Positions 62,576 through 64,000 of a stretch of DNA of 64,000 nucleotides are shown in pieces. Under the pieces are notes generated by a model. It made no database searches. It worked only from the letters and a program-made list of their open reading frames with translations, and was not told the DNA's origin. A program made the translations under genes and the position numbers. The DNA lies in the NCBI GenBank assembly GCA_902810755.1, contig CADDYT010000002.1, positions 88,162 through 152,161 of the forward strand, given 5' to 3'. How positions within the stretch are numbered: position 1 is the first letter of the stretch; every line of letters begins with the position of its first letter. Source of the DNA: Chloroflexota bacterium. Lineage in GTDB: Bacteria > Chloroflexota > Ktedonobacteria > Ktedonobacterales > Ktedonobacteraceae.

Positions 62576-63877
62576 ATGACGAAGGTAACATTCCTGGGTG
62601 CAGGAAGCACCGTCTTTGCCCGCCAATTAATTACCGATATTCTGCATATCGAGGATCTGGACGAAGGAACTATCGCTCTGGTTGATATCGATCAGCCACG
62701 CCTTGAAATGGCGCATCGTATTACAGAGCGTCTGGTTGAACGGAGCGGAAAGCGCTGGCGTGTTGAGTCGTCGATTGAACGCCGCGACGTGCTGGCCGAC
62801 AGCGATTTTCTGGTCAATACGATTGAGGTCGCCGGACTCGCCAATGTGCGCCACGACTTTGACATCCCGATGAAATACGGTGTCAACCAGTGCATTGGCG
62901 ATACCATTGGCCCAGGCGGCATTTTCAAAGCGTTACGCACCGGTCCTGCCTGGCTGGCTATTCTGCGTGATGCCGAAGAACTCTGCCCCGCTGCCTGGGT
63001 CCTCAATTATACGAATCCGATGTCCATTCTGACGCTGGCAGCCCTGACTGCGACCAGGATGCGCACTGTTGGTCTCTGTCACAGCGTTCAGAGAAGCTCG
63101 AAGCAACTGGCCGACTACTTGCAGGTGCCTTACGAGGCACTGGAGTGGCAATGCGCTGGCACCAACCATAACTCGTGGTTTACCACGCTGCGTTACCGGG
63201 GCGAGGATATGTATCCCCGTTTGCGCGCGCGCGCGCAACTGGCCGACGTGTACGAACAGGACCCGGTGCGCTTCGAGGTTATGCGGCATTTTGGGGCCTT
63301 CGTCACGGAGAGCAGCGGCCATTTTTCGGAATATGTGCCCTACTTCCGCAAACGTCCTGATTTAATAGAGCGGTATTGCCGCGAGGGATATCTGGGCGGC
63401 ACGGGCTTTTACGCCAATAACTGGCCGACCTGGCGCGCCGAAAATGAGCGGCAAATCACTGAAATGCTCAGCGGTCTGCGCGAGATCCCTTATCAACGCA
63501 GCCACGAGTATGGCTCCTGGATTATCGAGGGGATTGTGCTGCATCGTCCTACGGTCATTTACGGCAATGTGCGCAACACCGGCCTGATTGATAACCTGCC
63601 CAATGGATGCGTCGAAGTTGCCTGCCTGGTGGACCGTCATGGTATCCGTCCCATGCATTTTGGCTCCCTGCCTGAGCAACTGGCGGCGCTGAATCGCGCG
63701 CATATGGCCGTTCATCAGTTGGTATGCCAGGCCCTGTTGGAGCGCGAGAAAGAAGCAGCTCGCTACGCGCTTCAACTCGATCCTCTGACCGCCGCGGTCT
63801 GTTCGCCAGCCGAGATCAGCGCGCTGTTCGATGAGATGTGGGAAGCCCAGCGCCCGTACTTGCAGGCCTTTGCCTAG
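62576..63877 (+). CDS. Family 4 glycosidase (alpha-galactosidase/alpha-glucosidase, NAD- and metal-dependent)
   Basis: 433 residues, cytoplasmic. The Rossmann motif VTFLGAGSTVFARQL (4-18) binds NAD. Metal ligands are Cys168 in GLCHSVQ and His198 in AGTNHNSW, with Asn148 in YTNPMS touching the substrate; these match GH4 enzymes such as MelA/AglA. GH4 enzymes hydrolyse by oxidation-elimination at C3 and C2. AAGGAA lies 8 bases before the ATG. It would split the oligosaccharide imported by the upstream ABC system. The anomer and sugar specificity cannot be set from motifs. Confidence 0.93.
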   Translation: MTKVTFLGAGSTVFARQLITDILHIEDLDEGTIALVDIDQPRLEMAHRITERLVERSGKRWRVESSIERRDVLADSDFLVNTIEVAGLANVRHDFDIPMKYGVNQCIGDTIGPGGIFKALRTGPAWLAILRDAEELCPAAWVLNYTNPMSILTLAALTATRMRTVGLCHSVQRSSKQLADYLQVPYEALEWQCAGTNHNSWFTTLRYRGEDMYPRLRARAQLADVYEQDPVRFEVMRHFGAFVTESSGHFSEYVPYFRKRPDLIERYCREGYLGGTGFYANNWPTWRAENERQITEMLSGLREIPYQRSHEYGSWIIEGIVLHRPTVIYGNVRNTGLIDNLPNGCVEVACLVDRHGIRPMHFGSLPEQLAALNRAHMAVHQLVCQALLEREKEAARYALQLDPLTAAVCSPAEISALFDEMWEAQRPYLQAFA

Positions 63878-63884
63878 TGCAACT

Positions 63885-64000
63885 TCAAGAGACCTGTTGT
63901 GCGAGATGGTCGACCACCGGACAGCCAAAGTAATCACAGACGCGACGTTCCACTTCCTGAGCGGTGAGCAGACGGGCCGGTTCTACGATGGCCCGTTTGC
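63885..64000 (-). CDS. C-terminal end of an unidentified gene, runs off the window
   Basis: A minus-strand frame open from the window edge reads RAIVEPARLLTAQEVERRVC and ends DHLAQQVS with TGA at 63885-63887. It converges on the GH4 gene with 7 bases between the stops. The tail is too short to assign a family. Confidence 0.45.
   Translation of the reverse strand, partial: KRAIVEPARLLTAQEVERRVCDYFGCPVVDHLAQQVS

Noticed and set aside
1..64000. CRISPR arrays, tRNA or rRNA genes
   Set aside because: No regularly spaced direct repeats and no cloverleaf or rRNA segment were recognised by eye; a covariance search could still find a tRNA I missed.

Overview
The window reads as a chromosomal segment of a filamentous, Ktedonobacter-like member of the Chloroflexota. 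This is an inference from gene content, not from a search. It carries two large modular Ser/Thr kinases (one with a seven-bladed WD40 sensor), zinc-ribbon plus membrane-anchor proteins, an AfsR/SARP-type ATPase regulator, an S53 acid peptidase, PrsW and SPFH proteins, a Tat-exported glycosidase with its ABC importer, many decayed transposases, and hairpin repeats of the TGTCATxC...GCGAAGxATCT type that I recall from this phylum. No rRNA, tRNA or CRISPR array was recognised.

Region 1 (1-31 kb) is mostly intact housekeeping and signalling. It holds ClpP; an XRE/GAF regulator with a jelly-roll partner; a permuted NlpC/P60 (YiiX-like) amidase; a crotonase next to a WD40 kinase; a geranylgeranyl-reductase-type flavoprotein; and a mycoredoxin-like protein. 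A PLP-rich run follows (group II decarboxylase, NifS-like desulfurase, kynureninase-like enzyme, ornithine cyclodeaminase-like enzyme). Then come an Asp-box lipoprotein, a metallo-hydrolase, a lone response regulator, ArgF, PrsW, an S53 peptidase, a sirtuin, a second kinase and a zinc-ribbon adhesin-like protein. Next is an unusual protein with a FliG-C-like N-terminus fused to a methyltransferase, a DUF2231-Rieske membrane protein, a remnant of the RNA-repair gene hen1, and an MFS exporter.

Region 2 (31-42 kb) looks like a stress and membrane module: VOC and SRPBCC proteins, a fatty-acid desaturase, a lipase-like hydrolase, a PD-(D/E)XK protein, an RRM protein, an SPFH slipin, and a Dps-like protein that has lost most ferroxidase ligands. 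Two unreported single-span membrane miniproteins (42 and 43 aa) lie on the minus strand. The module ends with an AfsR-type regulator whose C-terminus appears cut.

Region 3 (42-56 kb) is rearranged. A sigma factor and a secreted protein are both truncated and joined tail to tail. Two transposase relics are fused. A ThuA-like gene is frameshifted. A MocA/sugar-isomerase operon has collapsed to about 90 codons. One intact IS630-family element sits between that operon and a LacI regulator. An IS3 remnant and a second 1.5-kb element (transposase broken by two in-frame TGA codons) lie between a second LacI gene and the glycan locus.

Region 4 (48-64 kb) is a carbohydrate locus: two LacI regulators, a GH38-like DUF5054 enzyme, a Tat-exported clan GH-A glycosidase, an ABC sugar importer (binding lipoprotein plus two permeases) and an intracellular GH4 glycosidase. 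The probable logic is cleavage outside the cell, import, then NAD- and metal-dependent hydrolysis inside, under LacI control. A 36-bp perfect palindrome between the binding-protein and permease genes probably sets their expression ratio. All assignments come from reading motifs; no database search was run.
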